Positions 50,995-59,716 of a stretch of DNA of 64,000 nucleotides are shown here, piece by piece. Numbering within the stretch: position 1 is the first letter of the stretch; each line of letters opens with the position of its first letter. The DNA is taken from NCBI GenBank assembly GCA_008180335.1, contig VTEF01000003.1, positions 372,001 to 436,000 on the forward strand, read 5' to 3'. The notes beneath the pieces are model-generated. The model was not told the DNA's origin. It ran no database searches and was given only the letters and a program-made list of their open reading frames with translations. This DNA is from Priestia megaterium. GTDB taxonomy: Bacteria; Bacillota; Bacilli; Bacillales; Bacillaceae_H. The position numbers and the translations under genes are program-made.

Positions 50995-52261
50995 TTAAAA
51001 CATATTTCCTAATTCATTTACCGTTAAGATCACAAATAATAAAATACAGATAATTAATACGACATTATTTAATAGTGGATTGCGGTATTGTTTTTCAATT
51101 CGACTAGAATTTAATAACCAAAGTAATGATAAAGCAAGAAACGGCATAAACAACGCTCCTAAAGCGCCGTACATCATAATTAAGCCAACTGGTTTTCCGA
51201 TGAATAATAAAATCATAGATGGAAACGTTAACCAGATTAGGTACGCACGATATGCTCCGCTTTTTTCTACTGCCGCATTCGGGTTTTTCGGCTGTTTTTT
51301 CATGATTCTCACAAAATCAGCAAACAAGTATGGCACACCATTCCACACCCCTAATAAAGAAGTAAATGATGCTGCCCAAAAACCAATTAAAAATAACCAT
51401 CTCATCGGTTCATTAAAGCGTTCGCCAAGTAAACTAGATAACTGAATAAGCCCTTGTTCCCCGCTGATTTTGATTCCTGTTCCAAACAAGAATTCAGCTC
51501 CTACAACAAGAAGAGATAACGTAAAGATAGCGGTTACAATACAGGCGACTGCAGAATCTAAACGCATAATAGAAATCCAAGAATGGTTTGTCCATCCTTT
51601 CTCTCTTATCCAGTAGCCATAGGAAGCCATTGTAATCGATCCACCTACACCTCCAATTAAAGCAAGCGCATTCATTAATGACCCTTCTGGTACTCGAGGA
51701 ATCATCCCCCCCTGCGACTGCTGTTAAGTTAGGCGCTAATAAAATAGCTGTACCTACAACTGTGACAAACATAACCCCAACAAGGACCGTCATTAACTTT
51801 TCAAAAAAAGAATAACGCCCCGTCCAAACTAAGATAAACCCAACAACAGCATGAATCATCGCCCACGCCCATATTGGTAATTGAGGAAACATTGCATTCA
51901 TTGCTAACGCACAAGATGAAGAGACTGCCGCCCCAAACACAAATCCCCAAATAACTGAATAGGCCCCGAAATAACCAGTAGCCCATTTGCCCATTGAGTT
52001 CCATCCTTCTAAAATTGTCTGTCCTGTAGACAGCTGCCATCTGCCGACCCCTTCATTTAAGTAGTACTTTAAAATCGCTCCAAGGACAATTGCCCACGCA
52101 AAGGTCATCCCCAGTGTAGCGCCTGCTACGAGAGCAGCGACTAAATCACCTGCTCCTACCCCTGTCGCAGCAGTGATTAATCCAGGTCCTACTTTGGTTA
52201 GCTTACTCCTTAATGCCGTTGGTGCTTGTGTTTCCTTATTCGTATGTAATTCTACTGTCAT
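50995..52261 (-). pseudogene. NRAMP-family divalent metal transporter gene split by a frameshift in a G7 run
   Basis: Two adjoining minus-strand frames together encode one NRAMP-type protein of about 420 residues. Frame 1 (52261 to 51713) gives the N-terminal part: VGPGLITAATGVGAGDLVAA (TM1 with the metal-site GVGAGD), through TAILLAPNLTAVAGG. Frame 2 (from about 51705 to 50995) continues with MIPRVPEGSLMNALALIGGVGGSITMASYGYWIREKGW and further TM segments to the end. The shift is at a run of seven G (C7 on the plus strand, 51706-51712); six would restore one frame. Either a real mutation or phase-variable slippage, or a sequencing error. The normal role would be uptake of Mn2+ or Fe2+. Confidence 0.85.
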
Positions 52262-52442
52262 ACAACTCTCCCCCCTTAGTTGTCATACGTTATTAGTATA
52301 ACTTTTTTCTAAACTTTTAGAAAGTTAAGAGATTAAATCCACTTAAAACGACTTACTGGCTACACTCTCTTCTACCGTTGACGAGTATAGTGTTCTTTCC
52401 TATACTGAAGTGACTGACTACTAAAGAAACAAGGTGAACTCG

Positions 52443-53513
52443 ATGGATTTTAAAATTAATTTTTTATCGTTTTATGTCATTCAAGTAGAAGGCAAAGAAG
52501 ATAGCGCTCATAAACAATATAAGCATTTTCAAACACTAGATACAGATGAATATGAAGAAAGCGCCATTAAAGAATTTTTAGATGGAGAATTTAAAAAAAT
52601 TGTTAAACGAAAGGTAGAACGGCATCCAAAAGCTGAACAAGTCCCGACAAAACTTGGCTACTTTATTGTTGAGCCTGGCCATGCTCTCGATTCAAATCCT
52701 AACTATAATTTATTCCACCGTACTCGTTTTGCTGAAACGAAAGAAGAGTTCGAAGAAAATAGCAAGCAATTTATCCACGCTTATCTAGATACAGCTGCTG
52801 TTCGAGGCGGAGCTTTTTTAGTTGTATCTGCTGTACCCCGAAAATATTTCGATCATGCATTTGTCTTTATTTTAAAATGTGATTTTGAACCGAAAGTCGC
52901 TTCTATTTCAGACGAATCTACATTGATTCGTCATGTTGAAATGGCGATCACAACTAAAAATATGAAATCAATTCAATATCCCTACATGCCTGAAGAAGGA
53001 ATGGTCGAAGAAAGCGAGCTTGTCATTCACCAAGCATCGCACGCACGCTACTTCGAAGACTTCTTAAAGTTCATTGACTACAACGAGCCGATGCCTGAAA
53101 TCATGAAAACGCAAGTGATGGACATGGTGCGTGAACACGTCAGCGAAACGTTTGAAGCAGAGAGCGTCGAACTCGAACAGTTTGAGTCGGATATGGAGCT
53201 GTGGGCAATGAGTGAAAAGCGTGAGCTGCAAGAGCGATTAGATACGCATCAAGTGATGGAAGCTGCTGCGCATATTGTTGAACATACGCCAGAAGCGGAA
53301 CTTAAAATGAAGCTTGGGGAAACAGAGATCAAGGGACTGCTTGCGGATTTCGGGGAAAATATTCACTTAGCGAAAGTGAACGGGCGCTATGTTGCATTAG
53401 TTGAAGCGGAATCCATTTTGTTTGAAAAAGGCGCGTCTCCGATTGAGTTTCATAAGCCTGATGATTTGCATGGGATTATTGAGAAGATTAGTAGTAAGCG
53501 GTGGGAAGAGTAA
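52443..53513 (+). CDS. DUF3900-type Bacillus protein of unknown function
   Basis: The 356-residue soluble protein resembles a Bacillus-specific family I remember as DUF3900: INFLSFYVIQVEGKEDSAHK, YEESAIKEFLDGEFKKIVKRKVE, FIVEPGHALDSNPNYNLFHRTRFAETKEEF, MKSIQYPYMPEEGMVEESELVIHQASHARYFEDFLKFI. No catalytic motif is evident; the pattern is faintly like nucleoid-associated NdpA proteins. The start ATG 52443 has AAGGTG 6 nt upstream; GTG 52434 overlaps that site. Base composition changes inside the gene: AT-rich before about 53,030 and clearly GC-richer after. Confidence 0.75.
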   Translation: MDFKINFLSFYVIQVEGKEDSAHKQYKHFQTLDTDEYEESAIKEFLDGEFKKIVKRKVERHPKAEQVPTKLGYFIVEPGHALDSNPNYNLFHRTRFAETKEEFEENSKQFIHAYLDTAAVRGGAFLVVSAVPRKYFDHAFVFILKCDFEPKVASISDESTLIRHVEMAITTKNMKSIQYPYMPEEGMVEESELVIHQASHARYFEDFLKFIDYNEPMPEIMKTQVMDMVREHVSETFEAESVELEQFESDMELWAMSEKRELQERLDTHQVMEAAAHIVEHTPEAELKMKLGETEIKGLLADFGENIHLAKVNGRYVALVEAESILFEKGASPIEFHKPDDLHGIIEKISSKRWEE

Positions 53514-53712
53514 AAATAAAGCTCTTTTCAAAAGTTTTGTGACCATTGTTATAATCTAAAAATAGTATTATCAAAGGATTTCTAGATAATTTAGTGACCA
53601 CAAATCTGACCGCCCTTTTAAGCAATTGTATGACATAAATTACTTTTAAAAAGTGTCTTAAAGATTCGTAATGTAAGGTTTCCTTTCAACTTATCCTTCA
53701 ACTTCTAACAAT

Positions 53713-53749
53713 GAAAAGGCAGTAAGCTGATTTGCTTACTGCCTTTTTG
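53713..53749. terminator. Bidirectional terminator between the DUF3900-type gene and the 96-aa orphan
   Basis: AAAAGGCAGTAAGC and GCTTACTGCCTTTTT pair around TGATTT, with A and T runs on both sides. Confidence 0.9.
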
Positions 53750-53769
53750 TGGTTAACTCTACTATTTTA

Positions 53770-54060
53770 CTACACAAATGGACTTTCTAAAAAAGTACCT
53801 ACTTTATCATGTCCATATTTAAAAAATTCAATAGCTAACGAAGGCCTTAAAAATTGATTAAACATTCTTTCAAAAATACCACCTGATAACATTTGCTTAA
53901 CATTTTTATACTCAATTTCGATTGCTTGTCCTTTATGTTCAAACACTTTTGAATGGACTTGAGTAGTATTAAACCTAGCTGTTTGTTTTTTGGATAAAAT
54001 AGCAACTTTTTCCTCATTATCTTCAAACATCTTCAACCATTTATCTATATCTAGAGACAT
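53770..54060 (-). CDS. Hypothetical protein (96 aa), orphan
   Basis: The protein MSLDIDKWLKMFEDNEEKVA continues with Lys/Gln-rich sequence and ends NQFLRPSLAIEFFKYGHDKVGTFLESPFV. It is soluble and has no recognised motif. The ribosome binding site is poor; ATG 54060 is preferred over GTG 54069 by position. It follows the 158-aa orphan by 84 nt on the same strand, so they may be a pair, for example a small immunity-type set left in an accessory region. That is a guess. Confidence 0.55.
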   Translation of the reverse strand: MSLDIDKWLKMFEDNEEKVAILSKKQTARFNTTQVHSKVFEHKGQAIEIEYKNVKQMLSGGIFERMFNQFLRPSLAIEFFKYGHDKVGTFLESPFV

Positions 54061-54144
54061 GTAAATCACTTTTTTCCATTAATTAACTTTACTTTGTCAT
54101 TTATACTAAATGGGTGTAAAAATAACGGATAAGATAATGGTGAG

Positions 54145-54621
54145 CTAACAGAACTTCTCAATGATATATTCTTGAATACTTTCAATATGATCTGATTCTG
54201 CTAAAAAGCTTAAAAGAGATTTACCTAGATATACTCTAAAATAGTCCTTTTCGTCTTCGGGACTCTCAAAAATCCATTCTTCATTCTCATTACGGAAGGT
54301 ATTAATTGCTTTGATAAACTCATCTTTCCTCCTACAATTAGGACCTATCTCTAAGAATACCGTAATATCTGGATATTCTTCCTCTGTAAACCAGAATCCG
54401 CAACGAATGAATTTCCAATCACTTTGATCACTAATCGAAACATATCTATTGAAAGTTCTTAGCTGATTCGCTCTATTTGACCATTGCATGGGCTTTCCAA
54501 AAAGTTGTACAAATATTTCTTTTACCTTACCATTTAGTGTTTCATCTAACATAGATTGTAATTTATAAAGATTCTGTAATGCATATATATCAGTTGGTGT
54601 AAATTTTCTGCTTTTATTCAA
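54145..54621 (-). CDS. Hypothetical protein (about 158 aa), orphan
   Basis: The soluble acidic protein contains TPTDIYALQNLYKLQSMLDE, GFWFTEEEYPDITVFLEIGPNCRRKDEFIKAI and ends with a helical SFLAESDHIESIQEYIIEKFC. No family recognised; the WFTEEEYPDITVFLEIGP strand pair is the best handle for a search. An ATG at 54681 extends the frame by 20 residues but has no ribosome binding site and overlaps a small upstream frame; GGAGG sits 8 nt before TTG 54621, which is therefore preferred. AT-rich accessory-looking surroundings. Confidence 0.55.
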   Translation of the reverse strand: MNKSRKFTPTDIYALQNLYKLQSMLDETLNGKVKEIFVQLFGKPMQWSNRANQLRTFNRYVSISDQSDWKFIRCGFWFTEEEYPDITVFLEIGPNCRRKDEFIKAINTFRNENEEWIFESPEDEKDYFRVYLGKSLLSFLAESDHIESIQEYIIEKFC

Positions 54622-54670
54622 TTCATTAACCTCCATGTATTTAAGCACTTCATTCAGATATAAATCTCCT

Positions 54671-54763
54671 TTAAAAGTCATTAACCAATTGTAAAATTGG
54701 AACCACTGGATTAAAAGTATAAGTTTTAACTAAATTGTACATTTCTTCAAATGTTGACTGCAT
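54671..54763 (-). CDS. Possible small ORF or gene remnant (30 aa)
   Basis: AGGTGA lies 5 nt before ATG 54763. The peptide MQSTFEEMYNLVKTYTFNPV then VPILQLVNDF stops ten bases inside the extended 54681 frame of the next gene. It could be a real small gene translationally linked to the orphan below, or the end of a lost gene. Weak evidence. Confidence 0.3.
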   Translation of the reverse strand: MQSTFEEMYNLVKTYTFNPVVPILQLVNDF

Positions 54764-55244
54764 AGATTCACCTACAGATAGAATATTTTACTTTAAGAAT
54801 TTCAATCGAATTGTTCCATAGTTTTCCTCGAATCTATCTCTTTGTTTCAACCCTCAACTCCATGCCTACCATTACTAAAGTACATCTTTTTCTTCCATTA
54901 TTAATCATATATTCAGGTAAATAACACCATAATCAAACAAAGTTTGATTATCACCTAAAAAATATTTACATTTTCACTTAGATTGCAGTAGCAATACTGC
55001 TACTCCTATTCTTCTAACTTTCTATACTGGGTCAAAACAGCCCTATGTAACCACTCTTTATATGTATCAGTGCATGTAAGTATATGTCTATTAAGAGTCT
55101 TTTCTTAACGTCACACGTATTAATTTATTAACATGATTTTGTCGATACATCACTTCTCATAATGTGTAATAGAAACCCCCTTGATAAAAATCTTCTTTTA
55201 TTTATGAAAATATTTAACGCAGATCATCTAGTTTTCACTTTCAC
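54764..55244. other. AT-rich gene-free stretch
   Basis: About 480 nt with no frame, repeat or hairpin that I can support. Confidence 0.4.
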
Positions 55245-55273
55245 TTGCAATACCTGACCGTTTCTGTTATATT
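55245..55273 (+). promoter_or_regulatory. Promoter of the cold-shock gene
   Basis: TTGCAA (55245-55250) and TATATT (55268-55273) are spaced by 17 bp. Start near 55280 leaves a 5' UTR of about 105 nt, as usual for cold-inducible csp genes. Confidence 0.65.
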
Positions 55274-55385
55274 TAAGAAGAATTATTTTTGTTCGGTAAG
55301 GATTGACAAGTTAACAACTTTCGTCTGAAGATTTGAGCAAGAATAGTAACACAATGTGTGCATAGCACGCGAGGAGGCAACAACA

Positions 55386-55586
55386 ATGGAACAAGGTAAA
55401 GTAAAATGGTTTAACGCAGAAAAAGGTTTTGGATTTATTGAACGTGAAAATGGAGACGATGTATTCGTACATTTCTCAGCAATCCAAAGCGAAGGCTTCA
55501 AATCTTTAGACGAGGGTCAAGCTGTAACTTTTGAAGTAGAACAAGGTCAACGTGGACCTCAAGCTACTAACGTTCAAAAAGCATAA
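55386..55586 (+). CDS. Cold-shock protein (CspA/CspB family)
   Basis: The 66-residue OB-fold protein has both RNA-binding motifs: RNP1 KGFGFIE and RNP2 VFVHFS, with the start [17 protein letters not shown] and end [10 protein letters not shown]. It acts as a single-stranded nucleic acid chaperone. GAGGAGG lies 8 nt before ATG 55386; frame extension to 55356 is not needed. A long 5' UTR precedes it and a terminator follows. Confidence 0.96.
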   Translation: MEQGKVKWFNAEKGFGFIERENGDDVFVHFSAIQSEGFKSLDEGQAVTFEVEQGQRGPQATNVQKA

Positions 55587-55605
55587 TTAATACAAATATA
55601 TATAA

Positions 55606-55634
55606 ACAGACTCTACAAGTAGAGTCTGTTTTTT
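55606..55634 (+). terminator. Terminator of the cold-shock gene
   Basis: ACAGACTCTAC and GTAGAGTCTGT form an 11-bp perfect stem followed by TTTTT. Confidence 0.92.
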
Positions 55635-55857
55635 ATTTCCTTAAAAATTTTAAAACAATAATAAAAACCCTACTCACGAATGAATAGGGAATATCGAAAC
55701 AAAAATAGTAACTGGTAAAGAAAATGGTAAACTCAGTATAGCATAGTATCCTTGTAATACCTAATTTTTTATTATTTAGTGTATTTCTAAACATAATTCA
55801 ATAAAAACATCCTTTACTGCACATAACCCTGTCAAGTAGACAATAAAAAAGAGTAAC

Positions 55858-56643
55858 TTATGCTACGGCCTTTTCTCGATATTCAATCGGGGAAAGGCCG
55901 TTAAATTTTTCTTGAAAACGCTCGTGATTATAAAAGTCCATATACTCATTAATCGCCTGATATGCGTGTTCTGCCGTTTTAGGGTGCACTAAATACAGCT
56001 TCTCGGTTTTTAAATGAGAAAAGAAACTCTCGATACAAGCATTATCATGACCATTTCCTCTTCGAGAATGACTCCCCTGTATCTTTAGTTCTTCTAGACG
56101 CTGTTCGTAAGACTTCGTAGTGTATTGGAAACCTTGGTCAGAATGTAGAAGCGCCTTTTTTTCAATGACTTTCTCCTTTAGCTGCTCCAGTGTTCGAATG
56201 ACCAACTCTAGATCATTTCGTTCTGAAAATTCCCATGCGACGATTTCGTTATTATATAAATCCATGATGACAGAAAGATAGGCAAAGGTCTCTCCTATCC
56301 GCACATATGTAATATCTGTCACGAGCTTTTCGAAGGGATTTTCTGCGTAGAATTCTCGATTCAAGACATTCGCAAAGACGACAGACCCTCTTCGCCCATA
56401 GAAAGGCCGTTTCTTACGAATGACAGACTTAAGTACACGCTTATGATTCACCTCAATGCCTTCTCTGGATAGTGCCTGGGTCATTCGCTTATAACCAAAG
56501 TATGGATGGACTTTATAAATAGCCAATATATGTTCTTTCAACAGAACTTTCTCTTCTACACGTGCCGATACGGTGGAGCGATTCTTCCGCCACTTATAAT
56601 AGCCCGCTTTTGATACTTCCCCAATTTTCAGTAACCAAGCCAA
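55858..56643 (-). CDS. IS3-family transposase, OrfB (DDE integrase domain)
   Basis: The visible frame encodes 261 residues with an HTH_21-like segment (ILAIYKVHPYFGYKRMTQAL) and an rve integrase core: Asp in KLVTDITYVRIG, Asp in LLHSDQGFQYTTKSYEQ, Glu in NACIESFFSHLK, so DDE is complete. C-terminal YNHERFQEKFNGLSPIEYR is typical. The frame is open further upstream to the orfA overlap (codons for VVLKKERFHLIDTLRTKHPL), and the functional product is expected as an OrfAB fusion made by -1 frameshifting at A AAA AAG (56733-56727). Confidence 0.95.
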   Translation of the reverse strand: MAWLLKIGEVSKAGYYKWRKNRSTVSARVEEKVLLKEHILAIYKVHPYFGYKRMTQALSREGIEVNHKRVLKSVIRKKRPFYGRRGSVVFANVLNREFYAENPFEKLVTDITYVRIGETFAYLSVIMDLYNNEIVAWEFSERNDLELVIRTLEQLKEKVIEKKALLHSDQGFQYTTKSYEQRLEELKIQGSHSRRGNGHDNACIESFFSHLKTEKLYLVHPKTAEHAYQAINEYMDFYNHERFQEKFNGLSPIEYREKAVA

Positions 56644-56696
56644 TGGATGTTTCGTTCTCAGTGTGTCAATCAGATGAAACCGTTCTTTCTTTAGGA

Positions 56697-56993
56697 CTAC
56701 TCCTTCCCGTGTAGATTGGGATTGCGCTTTTTTAGATAATCTACCTGAGCTTTCAAATAAGCATTTTCCTCTTCTATACTTGAAAAATGTTTACGATTCC
56801 ATACTCCTCGTCGATCCTCAAAGGATTCCTTATTTTGCACTTTTCTTATCCATTCTACGATTTGGGCGTCACTCTTGATGCCGAATCGTTCACGAAGTTG
56901 ACGGTACGACCAGCCTTCCTCTAGTCTTAAACGAGCCACTTCCCGTTTTAGTTCTTCTGTATAAGTCGTAAAGGTTTGTCCCTTTTTTGCCAT
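56697..56993 (-). CDS. IS3-family transposase, OrfA (HTH)
   Basis: The 98-residue protein has an N-terminal helix-turn-helix (YTEELKREVARLRLEEGWSYRQLRERFGIKSDAQIVEWIRKV) and a leucine-zipper-like tail (SIEEENAYLKAQVDYLKKRN). The frame opens at 57032, but GGGAGGG lies about 10 nt before ATG 56993, which begins MAKKGQTF. A slippery A AAA AAG near its 3' end would shift ribosomes into the orfB frame before the TAG stop. Confidence 0.92.
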   Translation of the reverse strand: MAKKGQTFTTYTEELKREVARLRLEEGWSYRQLRERFGIKSDAQIVEWIRKVQNKESFEDRRGVWNRKHFSSIEEENAYLKAQVDYLKKRNPNLHGKE

Positions 56994-57123
56994 AGAAAAA
57001 TTCCCTCCCAGATAAACAGTTAAGAACATCATATCAAATGTTCTCTTTTTTTACTGTCTACCTGTAGGGGATAATATCACCCGTTATTAAAAACATTATT
57101 CTTTTTATTTCAGTCAAAAATTT

Positions 57124-57165
57124 AAAAAGCAGTCAAGAAATACAGAATCTTGACTGCTTTTTAAA
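57124..57165 (-). terminator. Terminator of the TRAP/creatininase operon
   Basis: AAAAAGCAGTCAAGA and TCTTGACTGCTTTTT form a near-perfect long stem; the minus-strand transcript ends with TTTTTAAA. Confidence 0.9.
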
Positions 57166-57172
57166 AGATTTA

Positions 57173-57973
57173 TTATTTAATAGAGTATAACTCTGCTTTT
57201 CTATTTTCTACACTTGGTAACTTTTTACGTACTCTTTGCAATCGATTTAAATCAAAATCGGCAAATATTAATTCTTCTTCCTCACCTGCACTAGACAGTA
57301 TAACTCCCATTGGATCCACAATCAAACTGCGGCCAGAAAAGATGTTACCTACTTGATTTGCCCCACAAACGAACATTGTGTTTTCAATAGCTCTAGCTCT
57401 TATAAGCGTTTCCCAATGATCTTCTTTCATCGGCCCCACAACCCAGCCAGAAGGCATGAATAAAATATCTGCTCCTTGAAGTGCAAACTGTCTAGCTATT
57501 TCTGGGAATCTCACTTCATAGCAAACCATCAGCCCAATTTTTCCAAACTCTGTTTCTGTTACTTGATAATTATTTTCTCCAGGTGCAACACTATCTGATT
57601 CTTTGTAAGAGAATGCATCATATAAGTGCGTCTTGCGATACGCTGACTTCACTTCACCCATTCGGCTAATAAAAACGGTTGTATTATAGGCTCTTTTCTC
57701 GTCATCTTGTTTAGTTTCAAAAATACCACAAACAACATTGATATTGTTCTCACGTGCGATACTAGCTAAATTACTAACAAATGGTCCATCTAGTGATTCA
57801 GCTACCTCCACAGGCAGTACACCTGAACCTGGTACAGCTGCAGCCATATATAACTCTGGCAATAAAACAAAGTCAGCCCCCTGGTTTTTAGCTTGAGAAA
57901 TATATTCCTTTGCTTTCTGCAAATTTGAATCTTTGTCAAGAGTAGATGTTAGTTGAGCGATTGCTACCCTCAT
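57173..57973 (-). CDS. Carbon-nitrogen hydrolase (nitrilase superfamily amidase)
   Basis: The 266-residue protein has the complete nitrilase triad: Glu40 (LLPELYM), Lys114 (YRKTHLYD) and Cys151 (MVCYEVRFPEIAR). Length and motifs match the omega-amidase/N-carbamoyl-type group that hydrolyses amides or carbamoyl compounds to acid and ammonia. Its ATG overlaps the stop of the RraA-like gene (ATGA), so it is cotranslated. It is the last gene of the operon before a strong terminator. The substrate is unknown. Confidence 0.9.
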   Translation of the reverse strand: MRVAIAQLTSTLDKDSNLQKAKEYISQAKNQGADFVLLPELYMAAAVPGSGVLPVEVAESLDGPFVSNLASIARENNINVVCGIFETKQDDEKRAYNTTVFISRMGEVKSAYRKTHLYDAFSYKESDSVAPGENNYQVTETEFGKIGLMVCYEVRFPEIARQFALQGADILFMPSGWVVGPMKEDHWETLIRARAIENTMFVCGANQVGNIFSGRSLIVDPMGVILSSAGEEEELIFADFDLNRLQRVRKKLPSVENRKAELYSIK

Positions 57974-58644
57974 TTCGTCACATCCTCCTTAATTTTTGAG
58001 TTTATTAAATCATAGGCTCCACTTATAGAAGATAACGAAGTTCCAACATCAATTTTTTTCTTCCATTCAATTTCTGCATCTTGTTTTTGTATTGCGGTTT
58101 CCCCATATTCAGTTGCATTTTTTGCATTTATAACAAAAACTCCATCATCATCTGCAACAATTAAATCTCCTGGATGGACACTGACTCCGCAGACACTAAT
58201 GGGTGTATTGATTTCACCTTCAATACCAAGAAGTCTGGTTGTAATAGGACTCACACCAAGAGAAAATACCGGTAACTCTAGTTCTAAGATCTCAGGTACA
58301 TCATTTATGCACCCATTAATTACAACGCCAGCTACTTTCTTTGCTTTCGCTGCATAAGAAACCATTCCACCCCAACACGAGCGTTCAGTATCACCTGACA
58401 TATCTACCACTATTACATCTCCTGGTTCAAGAAAATCTATGGCTCGATGAACGGCTGTTGAATCCATATGTGGAATCCGAACAGTAATCGCATTCCCAAC
58501 AAAACGTATGGGGCGAGAAATCGGTACTAACCCTTTAAGAAAACCAAAATCGGTCATGTGCCCAATGGTAGATGGGCACACTTTTTGGTAAAGATCAACT
58601 AGCTCTGGAGTGAGACCTTGCACTCTTGGTTTAATAGTAAACAT
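57970..58644 (-). CDS. RraA-like aldolase family protein
   Basis: The 224-residue protein belongs to the RraA/HMG-aldolase family (4-hydroxy-4-methyl-2-oxoglutarate or oxaloacetate-type chemistry, or regulator-like). Signatures seen are GHMTDFGFLKGLVPISRPIRFVGNAITV, GDVIVVDMSGDTERSCWGGMVSYAAKAKKVAGVVINGCINDV (with the DxxGD / GG.....AK..G..G.V..G..RD pattern; here the last motif reads NGCINDV instead of G.VRD, keeping an Asp), and GDLIVADDDGVFVI. In this operon an aldolase or decarboxylase role is plausible. GGAGG lies before ATG 58644. Confidence 0.85.
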   Translation of the reverse strand: MFTIKPRVQGLTPELVDLYQKVCPSTIGHMTDFGFLKGLVPISRPIRFVGNAITVRIPHMDSTAVHRAIDFLEPGDVIVVDMSGDTERSCWGGMVSYAAKAKKVAGVVINGCINDVPEILELELPVFSLGVSPITTRLLGIEGEINTPISVCGVSVHPGDLIVADDDGVFVINAKNATEYGETAIQKQDAEIEWKKKIDVGTSLSSISGAYDLINSKIKEDVTK

Positions 58645-58692
58645 TCTTTTTCCTCCATTCGAAATTTACTTGTTAGCCTTTTAAATCTAGAA

Positions 58693-59688
58693 TTACTCTT
58701 TCAATTTCTGAATCTCCTCATATACGCCTTTTCCCCAAGCCTCTTCGGCATACTTTTTCCAAACGTCTTTTGTTGCTTCTTTAAAAGCTTCACGATCTGG
58801 TTTTACAAATTTCATCCCTTCTTCTTTTAATTTATCTTTATATTTTTGATCATTTTCTTTATAAAGTTTTTCAATTTTAAGTGAAACGTCTTTCCAGTTC
58901 TCTTGTAAAATTTCTTGCTGCTCAGTTGATAATGAATCATACTTCTTTTTATTCATAACTAAAAAACGTACTGGGATACTGTGATAGGTCTCAATTACCG
59001 TATCTTGAACTTCATAAAAACTTCCGTTTACCGCAATTTCATATGGGTTTTCTTGACCATCTACTACTCCGGTTTGTAGCCCTGAAAACAGTTCTCCAAA
59101 TACCATAGGAGTAGCTGTAGCCCCTAACGCTTTCCAAGTATCAACAATTAATGGGATCTCAGGAACTCTGATTTTCAAACCCTTTAAATCTTCAGGCTTT
59201 TTGACCTCTTTCCCTTTAGTAGTTAAAACCCTTGGAGCAAAGTAAACGTACCCTATTAATTTCAAACCTGTTTGTTCTTCAATTTTTGCTTTGACTTTCT
59301 CTCCAATTTCTCCATTCAAAACTTTATTCATATGATCACTATCTTCAAACAAAAACGGTAGATAGAATGCATCCGTAGCCTTGCTCTGAACATTCCCAAC
59401 CATGGCCATATCAATACTTCCAAGTTTAACGCCTTCAACAATTTCTAAATCATTTCCTAACTGACCGGCTGGAAAATGTTTAAGTTTAATCTTTCCTCCT
59501 GTATCTTCTTCAAGAAGATCCCCTAATTCATTCATTCCGACAGTATAGGGACTAGTAGTAGCAACAGTATCGGCTGATTTTAAACTAATGACTTGTTCTG
59601 CACTTCCTGATGTGTTTTGAGTTTTTCCACATCCTGTTACACTTAATAAGGATATGGCAAGAATGGTAGATAGTAATTTTTTTCTCAT
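58693..59688 (-). CDS. dctP: TRAP transporter solute-binding lipoprotein (DctP family)
   Basis: The 331-residue precursor has a lipobox VTGCG (Cys about 20), so it is tethered outside the membrane. The DctP fold follows: EDTGGKIKLKHFPAGQLGNDLEIVEGVKLGSIDMAMVG, PEDLKGLKIRVPEIPLIVDTWKALGATATPMVFGELFSGLQTGVVDGQENP. The Arg in KIRVPE is the usual carboxylate-binding residue, so an organic acid substrate is likely. AGGAGGT precedes ATG 59688. It lies 28 nt after dctM. Confidence 0.95.
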   Translation of the reverse strand: MRKKLLSTILAISLLSVTGCGKTQNTSGSAEQVISLKSADTVATTSPYTVGMNELGDLLEEDTGGKIKLKHFPAGQLGNDLEIVEGVKLGSIDMAMVGNVQSKATDAFYLPFLFEDSDHMNKVLNGEIGEKVKAKIEEQTGLKLIGYVYFAPRVLTTKGKEVKKPEDLKGLKIRVPEIPLIVDTWKALGATATPMVFGELFSGLQTGVVDGQENPYEIAVNGSFYEVQDTVIETYHSIPVRFLVMNKKKYDSLSTEQQEILQENWKDVSLKIEKLYKENDQKYKDKLKEEGMKFVKPDREAFKEATKDVWKKYAEEAWGKGVYEEIQKLKE

Positions 59689-59716
59689 CAGAATACCTCC
59701 TAATTAATAGGTGTAG

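Larger units (their letters stand above)
55827..57070 (-). mobile_element. Complete IS3-family insertion sequence (IS150-like group), 1244 bp
   Basis: Imperfect terminal inverted repeats begin CCCTGTCAAGTAGACA on the left and CCCCTACAGGTAGACA on the right (read inward), continuing into shared A-rich AAAAAAGAG. The element is flanked by ATAA on both sides (55823-55826 and 57071-57074), a 4-bp target duplication. Inside are orfA and orfB in the usual overlapping frames. Both frames are intact, so it is likely functional and recent. Confidence 0.85.
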
